A stretch of DNA of 64,000 nt from contig JALMGJ010000003.1 of NCBI GenBank assembly GCA_023362775.1, positions 75,811,355-75,875,354 on the forward strand, written 5' to 3'. Made by a program: the position numbers and the translations under genes. Of this stretch, positions 33,119 through 45,213 are shown piece by piece (the stretch's first letter is position 1; every line of letters begins with the position of its first letter). The notes beneath the pieces were generated by a model. It had not been told where the DNA came from. It did not search any database and was given only the letters and a program-made list of their open reading frames with translations. This stretch comes from Charina bottae. Lineage: Eukaryota > Chordata > Lepidosauria > Squamata > Charinaidae.

Positions 33119-33210
33119 GCTCAGGGGTACCAGATCTGTCTGTAAAAATCCAGACAACCACTAGGTGACAGCCAAGATACAGAAAACTCTGACTTTTCTG
33201 CCATCCAGCA
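33119..33210 (+). repeat. Dispersed short repeat with CTCF-like half motifs (copy 2)
   Basis: TAAAAATCCAGACAACCACTAGGTGACAGC is followed by ATACAGAAAACTC and CTGCCATCCAGCAGCTC, the same order of words as in 61125-61255 on its minus strand. The motif CCACTAGGTGACAG is one base from a canonical CTCF core. Confidence 0.5.
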
Positions 33211-33359
33211 GCTCTATCGATTCTTGTGCCTAGATAAGGCATGCCTATAAAAAGGGGAGTAAGGGAAGAGGGTTGCTGTGAAGTTTTGCTTATGAGCTTC
33301 CCAGAGATATAGGAGAGGAGTGAACACTGTTGGAATAGTGGAGTCCTTGGTGCTCTCTG

Positions 33360-33425
33360 AGCCTTGTTGTTCTCTTGCATACGTTTCACTGCCAGGCTAG
33401 GCAACATCTTCAGTGAGAAAAGGGA
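33360..33425 (-). ncRNA. Hammerhead-like ribozyme core in PLE terminal region (copy C)
   Basis: CUGAAGA (complement of 33407-33413), a stem II hairpin closed by TGCC/GGCA, GAAAC (GAAA is the complement of 33384-33387), then GUA (33380-33382) and UGCAAG. The cleavage triplet is GUA rather than GUC, still allowed by the NUH rule. The CGU after GAAA keeps the self-complementary ACGU of the tiny stem III. Stem I next to the core is weaker than in copy B. Confidence 0.5.
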
Positions 33426-34405
33426 GTGGGACTTGCTCTCTGTTTATATACCATGGCTTGTCCTGCTTCTGTTGGTGGAGGTAGTGTTCTCTCCTTAGGA
33501 GTTCCTTGATTGGGCTGTTGTTTGCTGCTTGGTTGATTGACTGAGTTAATAGTTCCTTGATTAGGGTATATTGTGCTGTTTGATCTTGGTGTTAATCTTT
33601 GCATATCTGGGTGATGATTGCTGGCAAGGAGGTGTTCTGGTCTTCTGGCTTTTTTATTGTCTCTTATGAATGGTATGTAAATGTTGTTTACCTCTATGTG
33701 TCTGTTGATGGCTGCTTTGTCTGAGTGCCAAGCTTCCAGGAATTCTCCAGCATTTTTGGATTTGGCTTGGTTTAAGATGCTCACAGTTTCCCAGTTGAAA
33801 GTATAGTTGAGTCTATCCATGTGTTGTGAGATTAAGGAGTTTTCATTGTGTCTTCTGACTGCTAGTTGGTGTTCGTGGATGCGTTTTGCTAGTCTTCTGC
33901 CAGTCTGTCCTACATAGTGGCTGCTACAGTCCTTACACTGTATGTTGTAGATAACTCCTGATTTTTCTTCTTGGGCTACTGGGTCTTTTGGGTTACTTAC
34001 AATATTCTGAAGGGTTTTGGTTGGTTTATGTGCTATGGTGATGCCGTGTGGTTGTAACAGTCTATTAGTAGTTTCTGAGATGTTTCTGATGTATGGCAGT
34101 GTAATCCTTTCCATAGCTTCTGTTGGTTTTGCTGTGGTGGGTTGAGTGGTCAGGCACTTTTTGATAAAGTTGTGTGGGTATCCATTTTGCTGGAAGATGC
34201 TATATAAGTGGTCTGTTTCCTTTTTCTGGTATTCTGGGTTGCTGCAGTGCGTTTGTGCTCGTCTGAATAGTGTTCTTACACAGCTCCTCTTATGGGAGGT
34301 TGGGCTATTGCTTTGGTAGTGGAGCACTTGGTTAGTGTGGGTAGATTTCCGGTAGACTTGTGTTTCTAGAATGCCCTCATTTCCTCTACTGATGAGGATG
34401 TCCAA
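33410..34405 (-). pseudogene. PLE GIY-YIG endonuclease region, partial ORF
   Basis: An open frame of 331 codons, nearly identical in plan to 1784-2797: DILISRGNEGILETQ at the start, GVIYNIQCKDCSSHYVGQTGRRL at about residue 150, and a Q/T/P-rich tail. It lacks seven residues in the tail (a 21-bp gap relative to copy B). The upstream frame with the RT (34386-34610) is separated by a 5-bp deletion relative to copy B near 34410 that breaks the frame. Confidence 0.85.
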
Positions 34406-34605
34406 GAAGTGTGTTGTTGTTTTCTTCTTCCCTTGTGAATTTTATTCCTTTGAAGATGTTGTTGATAGTTTCATGTGTTTCTTCCAGTTGTTCCTTTTTT
34501 ATTATGACGGTGTCATCTACATACCGGATCCATACTTTGGGTTGTATACGTGGGAGTGCTATGCTTTCTAGACGTTGCATTACAATCTCTGCTATGAGTC
34601 CTGAG
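34386..34605 (-). pseudogene. PLE reverse transcriptase fragment with YVDD box
   Basis: The frame reads SGLIAEIVMQRLESIALP, KVWIRYVDDTVIIKKEQLEETHETINNIFKGIKFT. YVDD is the RT catalytic pair, and the following lysine-rich helix is typical of PLE RT. The domain is cut 5' of SGLIAEI, so fingers and most of the palm are missing. The open frame goes on to 34727, but I judge the part beyond 34605 to be flank. Confidence 0.8.
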
Positions 34606-34638
34606 ACATAGTCTCTTTGATTGGTACTGTTGGAATAG

Positions 34639-37600
34639 ATGTTTATGCATAATCCTGTTCTCTTGTTCTTCATTAACATGATCCAAGTTGTCCTTTGATT
34701 GATCATTCCTGTTGGATTCACATTCATGACATACAGTATAACCTTTTTAGCACTGACAATTTTCTAGTTTCTGTTACATTTCCCTTCACTCACCAGGTGC
34801 TAAACACAACTCTATTGCAATCCTGGAGCAGGCTACTTCACAACCTTTTCCTGGGGTTCTTCCCACCTCTTTTTCTTTCATAGCACACTGCATGAATGTC
34901 TTAGAAATTTGCATGAAGATACAACTGGTTCACCTGTAATTTAACATATTTGTTACTGGAGAAGCCCTAGAAAAAACTCTGAGGCCACAAATCCAGAGAA
35001 GGAAGTAGAGAGTGTTGTGTTATAATGCATGTTGTGATCTGAACTACAGGTACCAACAAGATAATACATAATTGCAAAAAGAGATGTTGTTTGTACTTTT
35101 ATCCCAACCTTGGCACTCCATTGTTGACATGCCTTACTTCGATTGGCTGTCTTGCAACATTCTCCTTTTGTTATACATTTCTTGTTATAGGACTGATTTG
35201 CAATAACCACAGGTCAGTTCCTTGAGGATATTGACAATGGGTAACTGGTGAAATTGGCAAGTTGCATTTGTTTACTTATCAAATCCAGAAATCTAAATGG
35301 TGACCAATTCATTTTCTTTTAGGATGTTCCATCATCTAAAACTCAAAGCAGACATTTTCTCTTTACATACACAACTCATATGAGATAGAATCAAGTTGGC
35401 ACCAAGTACATAAGATGAAGCTTTTATGGTGCAACTGCTTTCCCTCAGTATTTAATTCGTTGTTATTGTTTGAAGCACTTTAACCTGCTCTTCAGCCATA
35501 AAGGCCCCATCAATAGCTGGGTCAGCAGGCTTACATTCACAGAATTTTATGAGAGGATCAGGCATCCATTTCTGACCTTCCGGTGGTTTTTGTTTCACAT
35601 TTTGTCCCATCTTTTTTTCTTTCTATATTACAAAAAATCAGTTGAGGAAGCAAAGATGGAACACTGCACAATGTCTTTTAATTGGTAGCACTAGAAGCTA
35701 CCTATCTGAAAGCACCTTTCATATCCCCAGATTGTTCAATTCTACATGCAAGAATTAACCATTCAGGTATGGCAGATTAGAGATTCACAAATGCTGTAAA
35801 GACTAATGAGCAAAAAAATATTACATCTCTGTGAACTTCAAAGGCAACACTTACAACATGATGGTATTTTCAAAGGCATCATTCACAAGTGTACGTGAGG
35901 TAAATTTAAATTCATCATTTAGATGGAAATACTATGAAAATACAGAAGGAGCAATCAGATTGGAAGTGATCTATGAATATGGAGGTCTCTAGCTGAAGAA
36001 CGTTTACTTTGGAGAAATGTCCAACCATCTGATTTCATCATTCTGCACTGTAGGATTTTCTAAAATGACCATCTCAGTTATGGGAACATCCTGCTTGCAG
36101 TACAGAAAATAGGCTTCTAAGAAAACCTTGCTCATTCTAGGAAAATATTATGTTTCCTTCTTTTTAGAGCCCTTTTTTCATTAATGTAATTCATCACATG
36201 AATACAATATCCTATGGCCACTTCACCTTATATCAAGGATCAGCAGCAGATAAATCAGAATTTACCAGAACTCTAGGTCTTTCTCAATCTTTGAAGACTG
36301 AGGCATGATATAAATCCAACAAATAAATACATAAGTAAATATGGTTACAATATGTACCATACTATAGCACCAGAACACCAGCACCTGATCTTGCAAACAT
36401 TTATCCACTTACCTGCATAAAATGATGTTCAGGACAATGTCACTCAGTCTATAAGAAAGGAAGCTTTCTGCTCTGCCTTTTCTTTCCAAAAATAGTTGTG
36501 GATTTGCTAATCAGGCTTCTGCTGTAGAACTGTGCAAGCCTCCTATGCCTAGCCTAAATATTAATTTAACTACAGCTCATGAAATCTAATGTCAGGATGT
36601 TTTGTCTCTTGTACATTGTGTTGGCCACAGAACTGCAGTCCCCTTGCTTCAGTTCTTTCAATCCACACATTGATTAAAGAGAGTTTAAAACAGTATTGCT
36701 AATGGTAGTATTTCCCATCCTGTAGATCAGCCTTCCTCAAACTTGCCCCCACCTCACCCAGAGTTCCCAGCCATCATGGCCATGGTCATGGCCATGGTTC
36801 TGAAAGTTGCAGGCCTCAGTGTGGGGTGGGATGGAAGAACATACATAGTTAAATTGTCCTGCTATGATATCTATCCAAACAGGTTTTATAATACATAACA
36901 ATACGGAAAAACTGCAAATTCTGTCTATTTCAATGCATTAACAGACCTTCTGATAAACTCCAGTCTACAACAATATGAACAGTATATTGGGACTCAGACC
37001 CACAGATGGCCCAGAAGTGGTGACCCAATTGATACAAAGCAGGGATCCAGTCTCTCTCTCTCACCTAACCCTGGCTAAAAGAGGGAATTGCAGGATAATT
37101 TTCTACACCATCGAGGAAACCTGCTTCATTAATTAATTAAATGTATAAGGCCACCCAACTACAATGACTCTGCAACTAAATGGCAGAGAAGTTCAGAATA
37201 CTCCATAAAATAGTCCCTGTGGGGGCTTTCCTCAATTCTTTCCTGAATTCTAAGCATGGAGGGCTTTTGCTTTTACCTCAGCCTTGTCTTCTTCAGTATG
37301 AACCTCATTATTTGGGGAGAAGCTCTCTTGTACATCCTCCCAATATCTAACATCCATCTGGAGCAGATGTGGAAGAAGCCTTCTTGGTGGCTGCACTCAT
37401 GCCTGGAACCTACCCTTCAAAACAGATCTGTCTAGACCTCTGTCTGATGCATGACTGCCGTAGGCAAGCTTTTCCTTTTCAAGCAGGCCTTCAGTCTGCA
37501 ACAGGGGTATGGAATAGTGTGGGACCATGCTGGCACCTGAGGAACACATTGGGGGCACATGAAAGCACTAACCAGATGCTAAATACTCCCTTACATATGG

Positions 37601-37974
37601 CTACCACATGTAAAGACACACAGATGCACCATTCTTAGGAAAGCCAAACATGGTCATCTCTGTACACTGGGAAAAATAGCAGCCACTTTTTCCTTGCACA
37701 GAGAAGTAAGCCTGCAGACTCAACATGACCAGGTTGGAAATGTATATTTTCTTCCTGTGCATGGAAAAAAGGCAGACTGGAGGTTGGATGAGGCAAAAAT
37801 GTAGTCTGGCACTCCTGATTCCCAATCTTCAGTGATGACAATTTATTCAGTATTCATTACTTTGAAATGGGTTTCTCTTATCTATATGTATGCATAGAAA
37901 TCCCTAAATGAGGCTTTCAAAATAAAATTCTAGCAATGAATAAAGAAGTAAAGAGGAAAGCCAAAGTAAAGAGG
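34639..37974. other. Repeat-poor stretch, no exon identified
   Basis: Only a degraded CAGCCTTCCTCAAACTTG type repeat at about 36727-36790 was noted, with a CATGGCCATGG palindrome run next to it. Frames of up to 89 codons lack domains. Confidence 0.45.
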
Positions 37975-38195
37975 GCCAATTTGGTGTGGTGGCTAAGGTG
38001 CTGGCCTAGAAAGCAGGAGACTGAGTTCTAGGCCTCCCTTAGGCATGAATGCCAGCCGGGTGACTTTGGGCCAGTCCCTCTCTCTCAGCCCAACCCACCT
38101 CACAGGGTTGTTCTGGGGAAAAGAGGCAGGAGAAGTACATATACCACACTGAGTTGACCAAAAATAATGGCAGGACAAAAATCTAATAATAAATT
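37975..38195 (+). mobile_element. tRNA-derived SINE (second family)
   Basis: Head AGGGCCAATTTGGTGTGGTGG, then GCCGGGTGACTTTGGGCCAGTC and CAACCCACCTCACAGGGTTG. It ends in an AATAATAAAT-type tail. Copies of the same family lie at 8332, 51916 (minus) and 59394 (minus). Confidence 0.8.
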
Positions 38196-41100
38196 AAAAA
38201 TCCATGAAATTTAGAAACCAGCAAGGAAACTAAGATAGTCAATCTACATTCAGATCTGTGTCCTCTCACCCATCTTGGGCCATTCATCCCACAGACCTGT
38301 TGTTGCATCAGTTCTTCACTTCTTAAAACCCATTGCTTTCCCTGGTTCAGTGGGAAAAAAACCTGGAAGGAAATAGTAATGAGAATGAAATGAGCAAGCC
38401 CTGTTGCATTGGTGGAGGTAGGTCAAATATGGAGCTAGCTCATTTCTGAGAAAATGAGCTCCTGCAGCAAAGGAAGTCGGAAAGGGCAGTGTACAGAATA
38501 GCCAAGATGTGTGAACAAAAGAGCCTGGGGAAATGGGATGTGAAAAAGAGATTGGGTGGAAGATCAAAGGTGGGAAAAGCTATGGAGTGCATCTTCAGGA
38601 TCTGATTGATGATGCCTCTCTCTCTCCACCACTTCTCCAACCCCTCCTCCAAGCTGAGCTGAGAAGAGACCAGAATCATCTGTCTTCATTACATCATCCA
38701 AATAGGCTGTGTCAGTTTACACTGTAAAAGTAATCAATATCCCCTTGCGGCCTGCATGCTGCCTGTCATGCTTTAGTGAGTAGCCCCCACCTTACTGGAA
38801 TTGTTCCCAGGGAAGGGGCTTCAGCTCCTAGACATATTTGCACTTAACTCTCCCTCTCTCTCTACACACTTACAAACAAACACATACACACCTCCTTACA
38901 GCAGAATGCTTTAGCTGTAGCTTAACAAAGATCTGTCCTGGGTCAGGTACTTTGAAGTATAGCCTTCAAATGGTGCAGAATTATGCAAAGCGCCTTTTAG
39001 CCTATGACATTTTTTACTTCTTCAGGAACCGGGAAAACGATTAAAAGAATGTTACATCTAACATATTTCTGTTCATATTCAGAAAATGGTTGCTGGACCT
39101 CATTTGTTTTACTCATAAGATTTCATTCCATCAACTCCTAAGCTTATGAAATCCACAGTTCACTCCTATCTCGTTCTCCTAATGGAGAAAAAGTACCCAA
39201 GGTTCTAGGCATGTTACAGATACCAAATCAGTCCAATTTTCAACTTATCTGAAAACGATTCTCTAGTCTTCATGGGTTCAAATGCAACCCTGAAGCCACA
39301 TGCTTGGCACATTCTGCAGTCTGTGTACAGAAGCTGCTGCTGCTATGAGCATCATGCATTGCTAAGAAATACCACATGAACCCAGATGACTCCCATTCTC
39401 CCAAGAACAGGCAGTGATACATATTTCTTTCTGAAGGTGAGGAAGTGAGAATGGGCTTCCTTCTTTCTGCTATCAAAATCTTGCAATTCCCAGGGCATTC
39501 AGGAGTGAAAAACAGGGCAGATTCCCCTCCAGCTGACAGGAAATTACAGAAACATAGGTATGCTAATGTATTGTCTGGTTTGCATAAGTAGCACATTTGA
39601 TATGCAGCCTAATAAATTGACTTTGCTCAGATTTTGGAATCTTGGAACTCTCAACTTATTAGGACTCCCTGCAGACTAACACCCGTTCCTGTTTGAAACA
39701 TCTAAATATCCAAGGGGAAAACCTGATTTTTAAAATAACGGATAGAAGCTGATTGTTCGGTGCAGCGTTGAGAGCTTGTTCCGCATAGAAAACTATATCA
39801 GAAATCTGTCGTGAGCTGGAGGGCTGCGGTTAAGATGCATAATTTAGTTTCATGTAATTTTAATTTTATATAATTATAATTTGCATAATTAACACCATTT
39901 GCATACCATCTTACCAGAGATGCTTGATGCCAAACCACCACTGGCAAACAAATGGCTCCTTTTCTGCACAATTCCTGCTCCAACATCATTAAAGGTGAGC
40001 AATCTGAGTCTTTATTGATTTATTTAAACTAATCTCAGCACATAATTGTCCAAATACAGAGGTGTCTCAAAGGCAATAATAATGGACACAAACAGAGATC
40101 TGTCACAAAACATCACTGTGCAGGTTTACCCTTGCAGTTATACAACAACAACAACAACAACAGAAAAACTGTTTGATGCCAAGTGCATACAGTACTTTAT
40201 AAGGACATATAGTCAATCCAGATTTCTCTGCTGATTTACTTTACTTCTACTTTTATTAATTTTGAAAATGTCTATATTGATCTTGACTAAAAACTGACAG
40301 GTGTGAAATAGTTTTTAAAACACTGAAACACTTCATAAACAAAACCACATGTAGCCATTAAAAAGAGCTCATAAATCTCCTTCAGACCAAGTAAAACACT
40401 AAAGGAGACAATCTGATGTTACAAGCTGAAAGCACAGAAAAATAAAGTGGCATTAAAATCTAGCACTAAAATCACATCAAAGTTGGTGCCAGGAGAGTCT
40501 CCCAAGGAAAACCTTTTTATAAAAAGTATAAATATATGCCAGGTCTAAAAAAAGTTTATAAACGTCTGCCAGGTCTAAAAAAGGAAATTCTCGCCTTAGT
40601 TACTCAAGGACCCGGGAAAGGGCTCTGCCAATGATCAAAGAATCATGTAAGACCATCTGGATCCTGACCTACATGGCAGGAGTATAATTAGAGGGATCAA
40701 GACTGCATATATACAGCTGATTTACAAAGCAAGTCTGAGGCTTGGAAATCGAATAAAGCTAGCAGAATTCCAAGATCAGACAATTTAATTCCAGGTTTAA
40801 TTCCAAAATTAGACAGGTCAATATAGAGGTCAGTATCAGGAAGACAAAGATTTCAAGGTAGAATAACAAACAGCCCAGCTCTCTCTGTCACTGTTCCTGG
40901 ACTTTGACTGTTTCATGACCAAGGATTTTGCACTGGAAGCTTCCATTTGCTCATGGTTGGCTCCACTTAGGGCTTATACTTACAGAACATTCCTCTAACT
41001 GTGGCACAAATATGCCTCACAAACTATTTTTATGGGGCATGTCCTCATGATGTTGCCTCTGTCTCACTCCTGGGCCACTGCAGAGGCAGATGGAAGCTAT

Positions 41101-41556
41101 CTTTAGTTGTTCCGCTGTTCCAATTGTGATTTCTCTCCTCTCCCAACACAAGTTTGCCATACAAACAATCTTACAACACCTTAGCGATGAGGCTGACCGT
41201 AACTGTGTCAGAGACATAGATCTGTCCAGTTGCTTTTGGCTACTGTGGGCAAGCCGTCTCTCTGACAGGTCACTGGGCACTACATTCTATGGCCACTTTG
41301 GCTTTAGCTGCAAGAGAAAGCAGACACTCGGTTTGAGCAGCCATTTTTGTTTGGTTGTTTTCACATGGCAAAACCTGTATCTGTATCTATCAATAAATGT
41401 ACCCGAATGTTGATTCCTGTCCTTTTGCCAAGCGCTGTCCTCAACATCCAATATTGTTTGAACTGCAAGTGAGACGGGACACCGGGGCTGTGCAGAGTTG
41501 ACCTGTTAGTTGGTTTTTGATTGGTTGGTTGGTTGGTTGCCATAGGACTGTTGATC
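38196..41556. other. Repeat-poor stretch; possible conserved non-coding element at 39790-39990
   Basis: No transposon ends seen over 3.3 kb. The block 39790-39990 has two octamer words ATTTGCAT (39879-39886 and 39897-39904) 18 bp apart within a TAAT-rich setting, the composition of many vertebrate enhancers. An (ACA)n run is at 40143-40161. A TTGG tetranucleotide run precedes the hAT element at about 41509-41538. Confidence 0.4.
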
Positions 41557-41675
41557 TTCTAGGGCAGTGTTTCTCAACCTCATCAGCTTTAAGATGTGTG
41601 GACTGGCTGGGGAATTCTGGGAGCTGAAGTCCACACATCTTAAAGTTGCTAAGGTTGAGGAACATTGCAATAGGG
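41557..41675. mobile_element. hAT-type foldback element, older copy
   Basis: The element (41565-41667) starts CAGTGTTTCTCAACCTCATC and ends AAGGTTGAGGAACATTG, the same family as 16063-16197 with a shorter middle. The flanks TTCTAGGG and CAATAGGG agree at five of eight positions, all at the right side, including TA at 4-5. Confidence 0.75.
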
Positions 41676-42626
41676 AATCTTTAGATTCTATTGTCCTATG
41701 CAAAAACTTAAAAAATAAAAAATGTTCCAGCTGATTATTGAGGGGGCATACAAGGGGAGCGGGATAAAGCAGAAGGGAGCTCTGTTGATGCGTGTGCATA
41801 AGTAATGTCCTAACCGATGGATCGTGACAGAAGTAAAAAATGCTGGGTGACCCATCGCTGAGGCAAGTCAAACTCTTGGAGGCTGACTTCAGCTGCAAAT
41901 AAGATTTTCCCAGAGATTTTTAACAAGAGTTGCTGAAAAGGAATACAATAGGTTACAGAAATCTTGAGTGAATTGCTTTCACTTTAGAACCCAATTTATC
42001 TCTTTGCTTATTAAGGCAGAGGCTTTTTCAGGTTTGACTAACAGCCTCTCTGTGAACCAGTAAAGAGGCCATTTCCCAGATACCTTAGTTGAGAAATATG
42101 CAGGCAACCAAGATGTGAGTCTCAGGCTCTGAACATACTATTACAGGGCAGAGTTGAGGTGAGTGATAAAGCAGGGAGCTCTGTTGATCTGCATGTGAGC
42201 TCCATTGTGACTGACGGGTCCTCCATCCCAGGAGATCAATATTCCTATGGCAAAAAAGAAAAGAAAGAAAAATGACTAACTTGCCAGCAGGATGAAGCAG
42301 GAAGTCCCTCAACCTCACCCTGTCATACATTATGGACAACAATTGGTGGTGGTTTTTCCCACCAATATGTGGCACTGGGTGGGAGGGGAAATGAAGCTGG
42401 GGAACCCACTAATCATTGCCCTGAAATTGTCCATTATTACATCTGTAATGATGCTGATATTAAAGTTCAGCTATGGGGGCAGCAGAAATTATGTTGGCAT
42501 ATTTTCTGACAGTTCAGTGATGGGATGAATGCACATTAATGGTGGCATGAGGAAGTGCCTTTACTCCTGAATGCCAGAGGAGATCACATGGAAATAATTC
42601 CATATTCCTAACAACATTCTTTCAAG
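41676..42626. other. Unique sequence with one block duplicated at 53.4 kb
   Basis: 42332-42541 resembles 53391-53574 (see findings). Otherwise no coding or mobile signature. Confidence 0.45.
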
Positions 42627-43040
42627 TACAGGTAGTCCTTGCTTAACGACCACAATTGGGACCGGAATTTTGGCTGCTAAGTGAAGCGTTCATTAAGTGA
42701 ACCCGACCTGATTTTACGATCTTTTTTGAGGCAGTCATTAAGTGAATCACTGTGAGTGTTAAGCGAACCATGTGGTTGTTAAGCAAAACACGCGATTCCC
42801 CATTGATTTTGCTTGCCAGAAGCTGGCCGGGAAGGTCGAAAATGGTGATCATGTGACCACGGGATGCTGTGACAGTCATAATTGCAAACCAGTTGCCAAG
42901 TGCCCAAATTGTGATCATGTGACCGCAGGGATGCTGCGACAGTCATAAGTGTGAGGACCGGTCGCAAGTCAGTTTTTTCAGCACCATCGTAAGTCTGAAC
43001 TGTCACTAAACGAATGGTTGTTAAGCGAGGACTACCTGTA
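42627..43040. mobile_element. Tc1/mariner-type MITE with TA target duplication
   Basis: Terminal inverted repeats start CAGGTAGTCCTTGCTTAACG at 42629 and end with the complement of CAGGTAGTCCTCGCTTAACA at 43038 (two differences over about 24 bp). TA dinucleotides flank both sides (42627-42628, 43039-43040). The interior repeats GTGATCATGTGACC words twice (about 42845 and 42911) but has no ORF of interest. The TIR style suggests the Tigger/pogo branch. Confidence 0.85.
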
Positions 43041-44481
43041 ATTCACCTCTCATATATTTGGGTTTTGACTTTGGGTTTTGTCATTGATGCTCACATAAGC
43101 AGTCATGTCTCTGTATCAGGATCAAATTCCACAGCAGCAGAGTTGATGATGGAATTTGGCTCTATGCTGCTGTGCTGTAGTGCTGGGGTCTGCTTCTTCA
43201 AAATTGCACTCATCCAGTTCCTTATCCAACCTCCCCTCCTCCTCCTCTTCCTTAGAAGGTGATTGATCTATTGAGGAACACAATATGTTTGCATTTAAAC
43301 ATTTGTGCTACATGCAGTAGGCGACATGATATTCTCAGGACAACTCCTCCTGCGTCTAGAAAGAACCTTGCTGATATCTATAATTTAATTCAATTTATTA
43401 TTAATTCTTAATTAATGAGCACTTCAAAATGAAAACAGATCTCAAGTTGCCTGTCAAGGACTTCTGGCTGTCCTGTCATCTAAGTGGATGGCACTCCTTG
43501 TATTTTAGATGCTGACACTTCCCCGAATTGTATTGCCAATTATTGCTGAAGAACACCTTTGGAAAATCTGCTCCCACTTTCACTATGGAAATTGTTAAAT
43601 TGGACTTTTTTGTTCTTTTCTGTCCAAGAGTGCTCTTTTTATATGTGGTATAACTTTCAGCTCCACTTTCTGTCAGCCCTTAGGTGTGTATGTGGCTTTT
43701 GTCTCCCTTCCCACCTGTAAATGCTCAGCCTCCGCATAGCAAGACAGAGAGTTAATAAACCATGGCTATAAAGGTCAAGATTTAATTGTCTGAGGCTACT
43801 GGGTGTGAAGCGAAGAACGGAAAGCATTCAACTCACGACAGGCACCGACTTGGTTGAAAAGGGACAAGGGGACGCAGAAGAGGGACCAGAAGGGTGTGCA
43901 GCCCAGTGTGGGAGAAAGTGCTTATCCCCCTTGCTAAAGCCCAAGCAGCTTTCTGTCTGGGCAGCAATTCATGCATCCAAAGGGGCTGCCACTGATTAGA
44001 ACAAAAAAGCTGGACAATGTTAAAATCTTGCAGAACACCTCGGTGATGAAGTGATTTTTACACCAGTGGTTTCTTGCAGAAGAAATTAGTCCTCTCCTTT
44101 TCCCTTCAAGGTCTGTTTCTGTTGCAAGGAGAGAGCATTTCCCAAGCAATCCGTGCATATGATTGCTGATCTGCAACAATAAAGATGTTGCTTGTCATGA
44201 CACCTTATCGTTGTTTAGCTTACAATATTAAACAAGAAGAGCCAAATTCAGATCCCTGCTCAATTAATCGCCATTTCAGAGCCTAACCTGCTGCCATCAG
44301 TCATGAAACTTCAATCATGCATCTAATGAAGTGGAGTCAAGTCTACAAGACTGTCTGTTGTAATACTCATGTAAGCAGTCAAGATGCGATGAATTTCTTT
44401 GTCCTTTCTGCTGCAAAATATCAGCAACATGATTTTCTCTCTATTTCTACATCCAATGAATGTTCCAAGGATAGAACATTA
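43041..44481. other. Repeat-poor stretch, no exon identified
   Basis: 43800-44400 contains balanced sequence with words such as GCAGCAATTCATGCATCC and CTCAATTAATCGCC, which may be constrained. Frames of up to 82 codons lack domains. Confidence 0.4.
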
Positions 44482-44785
44482 GAGTAGAGCAGAGCTTTCC
44501 AAACTTTTCATGTTGGTGACACACTTTTTAGACATGCATCATTTCGCGACACTCTTACAGCAGGGCATCATTTCGCGACACACTGTTACGGCAGGGCACA
44601 AGGCAGGCACTAGGACCTGCGCGGAATCACAGCAGGTTTGGAGACAGCCGGGCACAAGGCAGGCACTAGGACCTGCTCGGAATCCTGGCAGGGCTCAGAG
44701 GCAGCTGCAGCCGGGACACACCCAGACACTGCAGCCGACACACTAATGTGTCCCGACACACAGTTTGGAAAGCTCTGGAGTAGAG
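44482..44785 (-). mobile_element. Short hAT element, family 1, perfect TSD
   Basis: TSD GAGTAGAG at 44482-44489 and 44778-44785. The element (44490-44777) has two internal units and a duplicated 'gcatcatttcgcgacac' segment near its left end. Confidence 0.93.
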
Positions 44786-44852
44786 AAATAATTAAACATT
44801 ACCCTGAACATCTTGGAGGAAAGGTTAGAGCAACAACAACAACTTTGTATGT

Positions 44853-45213
44853 GACAGATATCTATAGATAAAGGTAAAGGTTCCCCCACACAGTTGTGTC
44901 CAACTCTAGGGGCCAGTGCTCATCTCCGTTTCTTAGCTGAAGAGCCAGCATTGTCCGAAGATGCTTCCGCGGTCATGTGGCCGGGATGACGCATGCGGAA
45001 CCCTGTTACCTTCCCACCGAAGTGGTACCTATTTATCTACTTGCATTTGCATGCTTTCGAATTGCTAGGTTGGCAAGAGCTGGGGCGAGTGCGGGAGCTC
45101 ACTCCGTTACATGCGGGGCTAGGGTCTTGAACTTCCAAACTTGCAACCTTCCAATCGACAAGCCTGGTGTCTTAACCACTGAGCCACTGCGCCCCCTACG
45201 ACAGATATCTATA
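44853..45213 (-). mobile_element. tRNA-derived SINE, complete, with 14-bp TSD
   Basis: Perfect TSD GACAGATATCTATA at 44853-44866 and 45200-45213. The SINE at 44867-45199 belongs to the family of 5739, in minus orientation. Confidence 0.92.

Larger units (their letters stand above)
33326..34638 (-). mobile_element. Penelope-like retroelement, 5'-truncated (copy C), with TSD
   Basis: A perfect 13-bp direct repeat ACTGTTGGAATAG lies at 33326-33338 and 34626-34638. The element between holds the RT end with the YVDD box, the GIY-YIG domain and the terminal block. Homology to PLE seems to stop near 34605; the last 20 bp (GAGACATAGTCTC and following) look like extra bases at the 5' junction, which is common in target-primed insertions. 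It is closely similar to copy B. Confidence 0.88.

Noticed and set aside
34605..34727. Upstream extension of the PLE RT frame (starting MNVNPTGM)
   Set aside because: It lies mostly beyond the TSD at 34626-34638, so it is flanking DNA that happens to stay open.
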